A stretch of DNA of 34,880 nucleotides from a virus, in the IMG/VR virus record IMGVR_UViG_3300025093_000066, positions 1-34,880 of that record; one strand, written 5' to 3'. The translations under genes were made by a program, and so were the position numbers. The notes under the pieces were generated by a model. That model was given only the letters and a program-made list of their open reading frames with translations, did no database searches and was not told the origin of the DNA. Of the stretch, positions 7,652 through 16,700 are shown in pieces. Position 1 is the stretch's first letter. The number at the start of each line of letters is the position of its first letter.

Positions 7652-7963
7652 CTACCAAGGAACACCATCGCTTTTTGTCGGAGTTTTTTGTTCTGCAATA
7701 TCTGCAGCGAGCGCTGTTTCAAGAGCGTCTTTATCTATACCCTGATGCGCATAGACCCAGTCAAGAACCGTAGCTTCTGTTAAATCATCATAGGGTATAA
7801 AGTCTTCAGCATCGGGATCGGGGGTGAAACTACAGGTTCCATACCTGTAGGAAATATACTCAACGTCACCTACTGTTTCCGATTCTGCAGCATGCCAATG
7901 GGCTGTAGTAACACCACCGTCTGGTAAGCTGCGTTCCATTGTTTGTATAGTCCAAACTGCCAT
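7652..7963 (-). CDS. Small conserved phage protein, DUF7936-like
   Basis: A 103-aa acidic protein. Pattern: MAVWTIQTMER, then a beta strand with TTAHWHAAESE, FTPDPDAEDFIPYDDLTE, VLDWVYAHQGIDKDALETAL and a C-terminal TPTKSDGVPW. The layout 'W..., x-F-x-P-Y-x-x-L-T-E, W-V-x-x...I-x-x-x-L, P...G-x-PW' matches a family common next to tail-fibre genes in marine phages (I believe DUF7936), function unknown. AAGGA precedes the ATG by about nine bases. It lies directly after the fibre-like 299-aa gene, so a virion or fibre-assembly role is plausible. Confidence 0.7.
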   Translation of the reverse strand: MAVWTIQTMERSLPDGGVTTAHWHAAESETVGDVEYISYRYGTCSFTPDPDAEDFIPYDDLTEATVLDWVYAHQGIDKDALETALAADIAEQKTPTKSDGVPW

Positions 7964-7975
7964 TTCATTCCATCC

Positions 7976-8875
7976 TTATGTGTTTTTATACACGCCATAC
8001 ATATCTGATAAAGAAATCTCTCCGCTCGCTGGCACCGATGAGTTCTCTGTAATGTCGGGGACTATTCCCCCACCTCGGTAAAGATCGCCCAAGGCTAGCG
8101 AGCCAGAGTCTGCAAAAAATGTTTGGACGCCTCCGAGGCTAATCTCACCGGAACTTACGGAGTATTGAGTAGTTGTCGCTGCCGCACTTGTTGGAGCAGT
8201 ATCGCCAGCAGAGGCAAAGCCTATCTTCTTAATGTAGTACTCGGCTGTGTTGCCTCGTCCGCCAAACCCCATATAACCGGTGGTGTTGTTGTAGGCGTTT
8301 ATCTCGCTCAGAGTACCTTCATAGCTGCGAGTCCAAGAAGCCGGTTCTGACTCATCCGCCTGCCACAGCTTGTTGTATACATTTACGTTTGACCCGCTAT
8401 CTACTGCCCGTAATCGCATCCATAGATAGTCCAAATGGTCCACGCCAGAAACCTCAGGGTTATTCCAAGTAGTGGAACCGTTGGCATTACTAGTAAGGTT
8501 TCTGTCTTTCTTTATATTTGCCCCTGACGATCCTGATGTCTCCGGTATGGCAAGGTTATAAGCTATAGAACGATTAGCGGAGGAGTCCCACCTTCCAGCG
8601 ATAGCGTTATGCGAAAAAGTGGTGGTTTTTGTGTTGTATGAACTATGTACAGGTTTAATTAAGCAAGCGATTTCAAAGTCGCCAACACTAGAGCCTGCGT
8701 CGTCAAACGAAAAAAAGCACGGTTTAAATGAGGTGTCAGAAGTGCCGTGAAGCACGTGCAAAGTAGTCTGACCATCGTCCGTGACAAGTTCAACAGTGTG
8801 GGCCGTGGAGCGGCGAGACGTAAAGTAGTCTGTCCAGTCTGATACGTCGTCGAAATCTACGAACCACGTAGCCAT
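7976..8875 (-). CDS. Tail appendage protein with lectin-like domain and ISLSD-type tail
   Basis: A 299-aa beta-rich protein. The body (about 1-215) begins FVDFDDVSDWTDYFT and contains segments typical of concanavalin/LamG-like jelly rolls (FEIACLIKP, YLWMRLRAVDSGSNVNVYNK, YYIKKIGFAS), which suggests sugar binding. The C-terminus carries two copies of a short motif, SGEISLGG and SGEISLSDMYG. I know the motif 'P-x-S-G-x-ISL-x-D' from the ends of many phage tail fibre proteins. It shares TAATG with the end of the S74 fibre gene, so the two may be translated together and form one appendage. No enzyme residues are seen. Confidence 0.75.
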   Translation of the reverse strand: MATWFVDFDDVSDWTDYFTSRRSTAHTVELVTDDGQTTLHVLHGTSDTSFKPCFFSFDDAGSSVGDFEIACLIKPVHSSYNTKTTTFSHNAIAGRWDSSANRSIAYNLAIPETSGSSGANIKKDRNLTSNANGSTTWNNPEVSGVDHLDYLWMRLRAVDSGSNVNVYNKLWQADESEPASWTRSYEGTLSEINAYNNTTGYMGFGGRGNTAEYYIKKIGFASAGDTAPTSAAATTTQYSVSSGEISLGGVQTFFADSGSLALGDLYRGGGIVPDITENSSVPASGEISLSDMYGVYKNT

Positions 8876-11247
8876 TACCGTCCCTGTTTAAGCTCATCTA
8901 TTTGAGCTTGCTGATCTTTCACTGCTTCTATTAGGAGAGCGATGATCTGATTGTAATCGACTGCTTTGTGGGTAGAGCCTCCATTCAGGGACTCTACTTC
9001 TTTAACAGCAGAGGGCATTACTTTTTCTACGTCCTGGGCAATCACGCCCGCTGAAGCCTTATCGTCTCTGCGCCATTGGAAAGTTACTCCGTCTAGGGAA
9101 TTAAGCTTATCCAAAGCGTTTTCTACTGGTTCTATGTTGTATTTGAGAGCGGCATCCGAAGCGACAGTCGTAGAGTAAGCAACGATGTCTGCATCGGCAT
9201 GAAACGTGCCTCCTGAAGCAAAACGAAATTCTTCTACGCCCGCTATGTTTACGCTTAGCTCGTCGGTGCTATGGTTGTATCTTAAGCGGCCTGCATCACC
9301 GTCATCGCTGTCTCCGAAATACAGGAAGCTTGAAGCGCTGGTGCCTCCAATTTGGATACGCATTATCGCGTCGTCACTACTCGCGGTACCTGTCGAGGCT
9401 ACCCTTATAGAAGGGTCTGTGGTCCCTTCAACATCTAGTAACTGATTAGGCGCGTTAGTGCCAATGCCGACCCGACCATCGTCGCGCACAATCATCAGCG
9501 CGTTCGTTACGTTTGAAGTTGCGTCTGCATGTGTAGCAGTCGCGTTGCGTGTAATGGCGAAGGCATCAGCCTGGTTGTACGGGTTGCCTGCGAACCATTC
9601 CACGGAATTCACTTGGTTGTGCATGAACGAACCAGCGCCGCGCACAGAGCCGTTAGAATCAAAAATGAGGCGGCTATGTGTGAAGCCGGTGCTGCCGTCG
9701 TTCTGTATGTGGAGGCTGGAAGCTACGTCGAGCGTGTAGGCGGGCGCGGTCGTACCTATTCCAAAGCGACCTGACGAGTCAAACCTCGCCATTTCAGTGC
9801 CACTGCCTCGACCTGTAAACGTAAGATTGTCGCCGTTATGGTAGTAACGAATGCCCCCCGCTGCCGTATTTCCAGTATCCCCAAAGTAGATGTTGTGGGT
9901 CGCAGTCGTGCCTGCCGAATAAAAGTACTGGGACACATCGCTGTCAGCCGTTGATCGAATGCGAGCCAACGTAGCGCCTGAATCGATTACGTCGAGCCTG
10001 TAGGTTGAAGCGGGTGTCCCACCTATACCAACGTCTTGAGCAGAAGTGATGTGTATCGCTTCAGCCCCATTCGTAAAAATCTCTAGGCTGTCGTCGCTGT
10101 GGTCGTATCTGAGCCGTCCTGGGGCAGAGGAGTCAGTGTCTCCAAAGTACAGCAAGCTCCTTGCAGAAGAGCCTCCGATTTGAATTCGTACAATGGCATC
10201 GTCACTGCTTGTAGTGCCAGTGCTCATTACTCTTATAGCCGGATCTGAAGCTCCCTGTACGTCCAGCTGGTAACTAGGTGATGGGGTATTTATTCCTAGC
10301 CTGCCTGTGCCACGGAATCTTGCTATTTCTGCGCCATCGATCTCGAACTCAATGGAGGAACTAGAAGCTCCGTCATTATTCGGGTCCGCAATAAGCCGAA
10401 GGTTTCCGTTGGCGGTATTTTGAATTTGTGCAATACCTTGCCCGCCAGTCCCGTCGCTGTCCTCAAGGCGAATCGTAGGGCTACTGTCCGTGATGTGGAG
10501 GGCGTTGCTCGGGGATGCGTTGCCAATACCGACCCGGCTAGATGAAGCGTCCGCGAAAAAAGCAGATGTGTTTACCGTAATGTCGCCTGAGACCGTCACC
10601 GTGCTACTGCTGGTAATCGCCCCCGTGCTGATGGCGTTTGTGGTCGTAGCGCCGCGATCCGTTACGGAATCAAGGGTATCGGTTTCTGTGTAACTTGTGA
10701 GGTATCCCTCAGACGAATGATCTCCCCAGCTGTAGGCCGTATCCCAGTTACTAGAATTAGCAATAGCAGTCTGTAAACCAGTGACGTTTGCTATGGTGTG
10801 GGCGTGGCTGTTATCAGCTACCGTTGTTGTAATGGTGACATCACCAACATCAGTGAGCGTCCCGGCCCCTGATACATCACCGCTAAGAGTGACCGTAGGA
10901 TCGGGTTTGTTTGCCACATCGGCCCAGTCGGTAGTGCTCGCTTCATCAGAGACGCTGTTCAGCAGCGCAGCAGTCATTCGCAGTTCTACCTTCACGCCTG
11001 CGTCGAACGCAGACGCGGTAGTGTTGTCCTGACCACGAGTCACGGTTAGGTTATTGCCACTGATCGCGGTGACTCTGACCACTTCCCGTGTAGGAGTGCT
11101 GGAGTCAGAATCGATCGTTACAAACGTGTGATCGCCTGAATTTAAAGTTGGAAAACCAGACGCGTCTGCAACGGCAATGGTAGTAGCCGAAGCCGTAATG
11201 GCCGACGACAATGTTGTCGCAGCGTTGTTACTAAACTTAACCGCCAT
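8875..11247 (-). CDS. Tail fibre/spike with C-terminal S74 intramolecular chaperone
   Basis: A 790-aa fibre. The first ~100 residues (MAVKFSNNAATTLSSAITAS..., DHTFVTIDSDS, NNLTVTRGQDNT) are a common virion-attachment head. The middle is a Ser/Thr/Asp-rich beta stalk. A module of about 80 residues is duplicated, near 325-405 and again near 600-680 (SSDDAIVRIQIGG and SSDDAIMRIQIGG, each followed by LYFGDxD, GRLRYxHS). The end is a Peptidase_S74 / endosialidase intramolecular chaperone domain beginning at Ser697 (SDAALKYNIEPV, with the conserved Ser-Asp and Lys) and ending in a coil (EAVKDQQAQIDELKQ). By family knowledge this domain trimerises the fibre and is cut off before that Ser. AGAGGA upstream supports the start. 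Confidence 0.88.
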   Translation of the reverse strand: MAVKFSNNAATTLSSAITASATTIAVADASGFPTLNSGDHTFVTIDSDSSTPTREVVRVTAISGNNLTVTRGQDNTTASAFDAGVKVELRMTAALLNSVSDEASTTDWADVANKPDPTVTLSGDVSGAGTLTDVGDVTITTTVADNSHAHTIANVTGLQTAIANSSNWDTAYSWGDHSSEGYLTSYTETDTLDSVTDRGATTTNAISTGAITSSSTVTVSGDITVNTSAFFADASSSRVGIGNASPSNALHITDSSPTIRLEDSDGTGGQGIAQIQNTANGNLRLIADPNNDGASSSSIEFEIDGAEIARFRGTGRLGINTPSPSYQLDVQGASDPAIRVMSTGTTSSDDAIVRIQIGGSSARSLLYFGDTDSSAPGRLRYDHSDDSLEIFTNGAEAIHITSAQDVGIGGTPASTYRLDVIDSGATLARIRSTADSDVSQYFYSAGTTATHNIYFGDTGNTAAGGIRYYHNGDNLTFTGRGSGTEMARFDSSGRFGIGTTAPAYTLDVASSLHIQNDGSTGFTHSRLIFDSNGSVRGAGSFMHNQVNSVEWFAGNPYNQADAFAITRNATATHADATSNVTNALMIVRDDGRVGIGTNAPNQLLDVEGTTDPSIRVASTGTASSDDAIMRIQIGGTSASSFLYFGDSDDGDAGRLRYNHSTDELSVNIAGVEEFRFASGGTFHADADIVAYSTTVASDAALKYNIEPVENALDKLNSLDGVTFQWRRDDKASAGVIAQDVEKVMPSAVKEVESLNGGSTHKAVDYNQIIALLIEAVKDQQAQIDELKQGR

Positions 11248-11272
11248 TCCAAAGTCCTCTTATGATCGCCTA

Positions 11273-11698
11273 CTAGGAAACAGTTACTGTCCAAGTAATC
11301 GTCATTGTGTCTGAGGCACCTTTGTTTACGACTGAAAAAACGGTTCTGCAAAGCATGGTGCCACTTGATGAAGCGTTGAATAGACCCGCTTCTGTAAGCG
11401 CACCCGTGCCTTCGCCCGCGCCAAACGATGCTACGTAAGCAACTTCGTTATTCGTCACAGTTGACGACGTAAGAGCGTTACGGTCTGCTTCACTACCTAA
11501 CGCAGTGTTGCCTGCAGCAGCGGCAGTAGACGAAGTGCCTATCGCCATGTGGCTCATAACGTTTTCAGAAGTCCCTGCCATACGGCTAGCGACGTAGTCC
11601 TTACCGGCGTCGACCACCAAGTTAGGTACCTCTTGTACTACTTCGCCATTAATAGCGATGGCCAAGTGGCCCTTCATAGTTAAAGCGTCATGTAACAT
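11273..11698 (-). CDS. Small tail-appendage structural protein
   Basis: A 141-aa beta-rich protein (LAIAINGEVVQEVPNLVVDAGKDYVASRMAG, shortened: NGEVVQEVPNLVVD). An ASRM...MAIGTSSTA stretch is followed by a strand-rich C-terminus with AGLFNASSSGTMLCRTVF. I associate the pattern 'N-L-V-x-x-x-G...A-x-G-x-G...E-x-G-L-F' with a family of small phage tail-fibre-region proteins. AGGAG eight bases before the ATG fixes the start. It lies between the repeat-rich 309-aa gene and the large S74 fibre, fitting a baseplate or fibre-connecting piece. No enzymatic residues. Confidence 0.75.
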   Translation of the reverse strand: MLHDALTMKGHLAIAINGEVVQEVPNLVVDAGKDYVASRMAGTSENVMSHMAIGTSSTAAAAGNTALGSEADRNALTSSTVTNNEVAYVASFGAGEGTGALTEAGLFNASSSGTMLCRTVFSVVNKGASDTMTITWTVTVS

Positions 11699-11709
11699 TG
11701 TGGTTACTC

Positions 11710-12639
11710 CTAATTGTTAAACGGCACAGTATTAAGTGCGCCTGCGTTTAGTACCGAGCTAGCGGTAGATACGTTTTGAATTGAGACCGTTTCAGTAAAA
11801 CCAAAACTGTCCGTAAGTGATTTGCCGACGCTACGAGCCGTTACCTCAACAACCGAAAAACTATCGGAGGAGGCCTTGCTAAATGCGTAAGTGTGCTCTT
11901 CAGACATCGCCACGATGTTTGTCTTAACACCTTGGGTTTCTTTCTCGACGCCGCCGACCGTAGCGTTATCGTCGACGGAGAAAGCGTCGGTAAACGCACG
12001 GCTGTAAGTCACCACTCGTGTGAAAACATCTGAGGCAGTAACTGTTTCCGACTCAGACCGGCCCAGGGCTAAATAGGATGCGTCGCTGACATTGACGGCG
12101 TCAGCGGGTGTGTTCCCAAACTCCTTAGACACCGCATCGCTCGTAGACAAAGTTTCAGTGCGGTTAATGCCTACTTCTATATCCGGTCGTACATCTAGCA
12201 TCGTGACGGAGTGCGAGAAGTTTCTAGCGAAAGAAAGCTGGTGGCTAAGTACTTCTGTTACCGTTGCCGTATCACTAAGCGACTTACCAATTGCGCTATA
12301 CACTTCATCAGACACGGCGAATGAGTCAGTGATTGAACGACCGAGATCGATATAGGCTAGGTCACTAATAATGAACGTATCGCCTCGCAAGTAACGATTA
12401 AGCGCGTTGGGATTAAGAGCAAGGTTGGTTGTAACAACGTTTTGAAAATGAACAGATGACGCTAACTTCTGATAGGCAATTACCGGTTGTAGTCGAGAGT
12501 AGTCTGCGACTAGCTGGTAAACAGCCTTAGCTACAGATACGGCTGGCTTACGAAACTCAGGCGCTACAATACGAAGACCCCTGGTTGAAACAGAGGCCCG
12601 TATATTTGGTGACGCTTGTACGAAAAGCCGAATAGCCAT
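11710..12639 (-). CDS. Repeat-containing virion appendage protein
   Basis: A 309-aa protein. After an N-terminal region without recognisable repeats (about 1-95) it is built from degenerate 20-40-aa repeats with the core GkSlTDsFsvsDevt (examples: GRSITDSFAVSDE, GKSLSDTATVTEV, GRSESETVTASDV, GKSLTDSFGFTET). Such Ser/Thr/Asp repeats form beta solenoids or fibrous stalks in phage appendages. Its ATG shares bases with the stop of the preceding gene (TAATG), implying coupled translation. I find no known enzyme signature. Function beyond structural is not supported. Confidence 0.75.
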   Translation of the reverse strand: MAIRLFVQASPNIRASVSTRGLRIVAPEFRKPAVSVAKAVYQLVADYSRLQPVIAYQKLASSVHFQNVVTTNLALNPNALNRYLRGDTFIISDLAYIDLGRSITDSFAVSDEVYSAIGKSLSDTATVTEVLSHQLSFARNFSHSVTMLDVRPDIEVGINRTETLSTSDAVSKEFGNTPADAVNVSDASYLALGRSESETVTASDVFTRVVTYSRAFTDAFSVDDNATVGGVEKETQGVKTNIVAMSEEHTYAFSKASSDSFSVVEVTARSVGKSLTDSFGFTETVSIQNVSTASSVLNAGALNTVPFNN

Positions 12640-13013
12640 TAGTCGAAGTCGCTTCGAACCTTGAACTTAACCAGATCGTGCACTGTCTGAATTCCGCCGT
12701 TAGAGAACGTAACCTCTAGCTCGCCCTCAAACACGCCTGCCGTATCCAACGTACCGCTAGGGAAGTCCGTAGCAGCTTTTCCATTAGAAGCATCAGTGAC
12801 GGTGCAGGTCAGAGTAGATTTAACTGTCGTACTACCCAGCTCTCGTATACGCAGTCTGACTGACGCACCAGTCAGGTCTATTGCCGCCCACGTGGAGTCG
12901 TCATTTGCGTCTAATGTGCTGCCAGTAGCCGCCGTGTTGCTATCTTTCAGGGTGAAAGTAAGCTCAGGCAGTGTGTCTCCCGTAACGAGATTGAGTGTGT
13001 CTGAATACGCCAT
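12639..13013 (-). CDS. BppU-like N-terminal (baseplate/fibre) beta domain protein
   Basis: A 124-aa single-domain protein. MAYSDTLNLVTGDTLPELTFTLKD leads to a second half with LTGASVRLRIRE and a C-terminal FEGELEVTFSNGGIQTV. This is the Ig-like fold arrangement of the N-terminal domain of phage baseplate upper proteins (BppU/DUF2479 type: 'GDT-L-P...D-L-T-G-A-S-V-x-x-x-I...G-x-Y/F-x-x-x-x-x-V-x-x'). In this phage the domain stands alone, so it may be an adaptor that docks fibres. GGTAGG precedes the ATG. It is the first gene after the palindrome at 13041-13057 and so may head the appendage unit. Confidence 0.72.
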   Translation of the reverse strand: MAYSDTLNLVTGDTLPELTFTLKDSNTAATGSTLDANDDSTWAAIDLTGASVRLRIRELGSTTVKSTLTCTVTDASNGKAATDFPSGTLDTAGVFEGELEVTFSNGGIQTVHDLVKFKVRSDFD

Positions 13014-13040
13014 GTCGAGTACCTACCTAATTCGAAAGTA

Positions 13041-13057
13041 TATTAGTTTGACTAATA
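13041..13057. promoter_or_regulatory. 17-bp palindrome, copy a
   Basis: The plus strand reads TATTAGT-TTG-ACTAATA, a perfect 7+3+7 inverted repeat. It lies in the 56-bp gap between the endolysin stop and the next ATG, 27 bases upstream of that ATG. In gene direction the motif runs straight into TATACT, a good -10 hexamer. Copy b at 26946 is its exact reverse complement over all 17 bases. Confidence 0.65.
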
Positions 13058-13069
13058 ATCCGCTACAGT

Positions 13070-13414
13070 TTAGTAGCACCAAAGCACCGGGGTGGTGCCT
13101 CTAATGTCCACGTGAACAAAGCCCTTCGCCACCCCTATACCTGTAAATCCGAGCTTGAGCGCCTCATGCACTACGGTCATACGCTCAGAGCCATTTGAGA
13201 CAGCGATGTCGCAGGCTATGCCCTCGGTATGCTGCCCCGGTTTCGCCTTTCTAGCTTCAATACTGTGACTAACACTGCGATATCCACTGGTGATCTGGAA
13301 TGGAAATCCGCATTTCTCGCGCAGCTCATCAAGCCTGTGAATGAACTCCTCAGACATTTGGTTCTCACCAGTCTCTTGGCAGTCGAACTCTTCAATACTG
13401 AAATACTTAAACAT
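13070..13414 (-). CDS. Endolysin, peptidase M15 family
   Basis: A 114-aa single-domain peptidoglycan hydrolase of the M15 (M15A/M15_3) type, which cuts peptide stems or cross-links. The signatures are present: SGYRS (43-47), then His62 and Asp69 in GQHTEGIACDI (the HxxxxxxD zinc pair, with Gly65), and His101 with Asp103 in FVHVDIR. The expected zinc ligands are His62, Asp69 and His101. No signal peptide or TM segment is seen, so release depends on the holin encoded immediately upstream (TGATG overlap). I use the ATG at 13414, with AGGA about eight bases upstream, rather than the GTG one codon earlier. Length is normal for the family. Confidence 0.9.
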   Translation of the reverse strand: MFKYFSIEEFDCQETGENQMSEEFIHRLDELREKCGFPFQITSGYRSVSHSIEARKAKPGQHTEGIACDIAVSNGSERMTVVHEALKLGFTGIGVAKGFVHVDIRGTTPVLWCY

Positions 13415-13788
13415 CACTTCTTCCTAAGCTGCATAAGCCTGTCAGCGCCACGGATGCCGAAGCTCGCACTCACGGCCAGGAACAGCAGATATTGGTACCA
13501 CTCGGGTAGGGTATTCAGCGCAGCAAACGCTAGATCAACGCGCTCTATGACCGCTACGTCGTTCATCGTAATTGCGTAGCCAATCATGAAGATGGGCGCG
13601 GCTAGTATGAGAGTCCAGAACTCGTCTTTCCAGCTAGCATCAGAAGCTGACGCCATCTTGGACTCCCAGTCAGCATCGTTCTGGATGACGGACATACGCG
13701 CTTCGTGTTTGGCTTTGGATTGGTCGGCTTTGTTCTTAAGGAAACCGCCAGCCAGTTCGGTGATTGGGCCTAGTAGTAGTTTGAGCAC
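13414..13788 (-). CDS. Holin, GTA-type three-TM family
   Basis: A 124-aa protein. An amphipathic N-terminal helix (LLLGPITELAGGFL) is followed by a hydrophilic linker, the motif SWKDEFWTL (about 52-60) leading into membrane helix 57-75, and a second helix 96-113 (WYQYLLFLAVSASFGIRG), with a basic tail RKK. 'W-K-D-E...L...P-x-W-Y...SFG-I-R' is the recognisable pattern of the holin family found in gene transfer agents and tailed phages (GTA_holin_3TM). It sits directly before the M15 endolysin and overlaps it by TGATG, forming a lysis cassette inside the structural block. Confidence 0.87.
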   Translation of the reverse strand: MLKLLLGPITELAGGFLKNKADQSKAKHEARMSVIQNDADWESKMASASDASWKDEFWTLILAAPIFMIGYAITMNDVAVIERVDLAFAALNTLPEWYQYLLFLAVSASFGIRGADRLMQLRKK

Positions 13789-13796
13789 GGTTTCTC

Positions 13797-16700
13797 CTAT
13801 AGCACTATGCTGTAGCCGGGGATGATTCGCTTAGGCAAGATAGAAAGACCGTCTCCGTCCAGAGCACCCAGCGCTATGTCGTCGACAAGCAAGCCAAAGG
13901 TCGGTCCGAGAAGTGGCGCTAGGCCTGAGCCGCCCCATTCGGCGCTCTTAGACATCATGCCCAAAATCGACAAGGGACCGGCGTAACCGGCTCTATCAAA
14001 CGTTTCGCCGAGATATTCGCCCCAGTCCATGCGGTCTGAGCGGAAGTAACGCGCCGCAGGTTTATCGACGCCCGGTAGGGCTTGCGAAAGCAGATACTTG
14101 GATAACTCTCGTAGCTCAAGAGACATCATTGCGAGTGGCATGAACGCAGCACCCGCAAGCGCCATGGACATACCCGCGCCAGTCAGCTTGTCCATCGTCG
14201 TGTCGCCTTCGGCCAATCGGACTCTAACCTCACGCATAAGACCGCCGACAATGACTTTAGAGAACGAGTACAAGTATGACTTCAACGACCAAATAAGGGC
14301 GAAGCGAGGGTCGTTAGCCCACGCGGGGCGTTCAGCGGCATTAGGCCGTAGCATCGAACTCTCAACAAAACGTACTAGCGCTTTTTTAACTGCAGCGCCG
14401 TCTTCGCCTTCGAACGTGTAGCCTCTGTCACCCTGTGCTTCCTCCCACCGTAGTACCTGCTCTGCCGTGACGCCGAGATCGGACAAGTAGCGGGTCGCTC
14501 GTGGGTTCTTGGCTTCATTCTTGGAGTGCGTTAGTAAAAACTGCACGCCCATATTCGACGCGAATTCCCGTGTAAAACGCGTAAACGCGTTCAGTCCGAT
14601 GCCCTTGAAGAACTTGTCAGACCACTGGCGGACTCTGGGGTCGAGGAACTCGTCGTCTGCTTCAGTAAGTCCCAAGTTTGCCATGGTGGTGCTTACGGTA
14701 ACGCCGAGGTCTCTGGCAAGCTGTACTGCCTCTTCCCGATTCTGAACCGTGTTGACTATCTGCTTCATAGCCTCAGTGACGCCGCCGAACTCCTTGGAGT
14801 TGATGACCGCGCCGCCGAACTCGGGGATAGAACCAATGGTAGCCAGCGGCAGCAGCGTCACCCAGTTGAACAGCTGCATCCAGCTATTGAACTTCTGCAG
14901 CTTCGGGTTGAGCGGATTCTTGGTGTAGCCCAGATACCGCTCAATGATTCGTACTGCTTCCGCTCTCTGCTCGGGTTCCAGCTTGTCGAGCATCAGGCCA
15001 AGTTTGTCTGTGCCGTCAGGGTTGGTTGTCGCCCGCTTAAACTCGACGCGAATAACAACCTGACGAATATATTTGAGCAACGCCAGTTCTGGCGGAAGCA
15101 GGAACTGAGCCAACTCCTGGGGTGGTACGCCGTCTGTAAGCGTTCTGGCCTCAGTAAGGACGGACTGCGGATTCGTCGCATCAAAATCAATGTCGACTGC
15201 ATCGGTAATGATGTCTTGATACCTTGAAACAAGGCCGTCTACCGTCTCCCGTATCTGATCTGCCTGAAGTTTAGGCTTGTACTTTTTGATGACCTCGATG
15301 AAGGCATCAGGATCTTCGTAAATCTTTGGTAGATCTAATGCCACGGGGAAGTAGTCATCACGACGTCCGATACCAGCGCCCGGTACCTTGGAGATATAGT
15401 TGTCGTAAAGACGCTCTAGGAACCGGCGAATCTTCACCGCTGTTTCGTCAGTAAGTTCGCCAGTCGGCGTATCGGTTGCTGCCTCAGAGAACCCGGCCTG
15501 GACCTCTTCGGTATCCCAGTTGTCACCGAGGAGGTCTTCCAGATCGTTTAGAATTTTATTACGCGCATTAGTTTTCGCGTTTAAAAACCCCACCTCGCCA
15601 TCTTTGTTTTCAGATGAGCGACGATAGAACATGTTGGCGATGTTAGGGTTAATGCTCCTTAGGATATTGTCCTCTGGCAAAAGAACCGCCATCAACAGGC
15701 CAATCCCCTTATTCTTCAATAAACGAGAGACAGCGCCCAGGACGCGCTTCGCGGCGGCTTGGGCTTTAGGATCACCCTTAACTGAGTCTTCCATCGCTCG
15801 GATAAGCAGCCTCTGCTGATACGTAGCATCTCTGCCAGACATACGGTTGGTTGCGGCGTGCAAGTTGCGACGGTTTGTGGCGACAAGGTCGTTGAGGTAC
15901 TCGGTCATGTGGAAGCTGCGTGCTTCTTTACCGAACCGTCGCTTCATCTCTGCCGACAGCGCCTGATACATCCTTACTATTCGCTGAGCGATTCTTTTGA
16001 AGATACTTTCCGTAGCGTCCTTCGCCGTACGTTTCTCATCAAGGTAAATGCTCTGCGCCCAGCTGGCCACCTGATCAGCGAACCACTCCTCGAAACCGGT
16101 CGGCCCCTGCCATGCACTCGGCGCGTCCTCCCTGTTGCGGGCGTTCGACCACGATCTAAATAAGCGGAAGTACTGGCCCGGTTTATTCAGCGTGTCACTG
16201 AGTTCTTCTTGGAACAGCGCGTGTCCTAATTCGTGGGAAGCGATAAGAGAGGTCTGGAGTAGGTTGTCATTAATATCTACGACGATCACGTGAGCGTCGT
16301 TAAAGCCGAGGTACCGCCCCAGTGCGGCGGGGCTTCCCTGCACAGCAGCTATCTGTTCTTTGACTGCGTTGGCTATGCGAGGGTCTTTGAACGCCGAGTC
16401 TGGCAGAGTGAAACCTTGCGTTGATCCGACAACAACCACGGGCTTCCTAAGACGGAGCGCCTTTATTGCAGTGTCTATTACCTTTTGGGTTAGGGTGTCT
16501 ACGTCCCCGATATAGTCGGCGGTAGTTCTACGAGTGGTAGGTCCAGAATGCGAGCTGCCGGATCTATTGATCTCAAACCGGGGGTTAGACTCTATGTTGA
16601 GTCTGCTCAGGGGTACCGTGTCATCTCGACCGTCCTCGCTAAATATCTGCTCTGGATCAGCGAAAGGGTCAGACAGCATTTTTGACGGTTCTGCGTCTTC

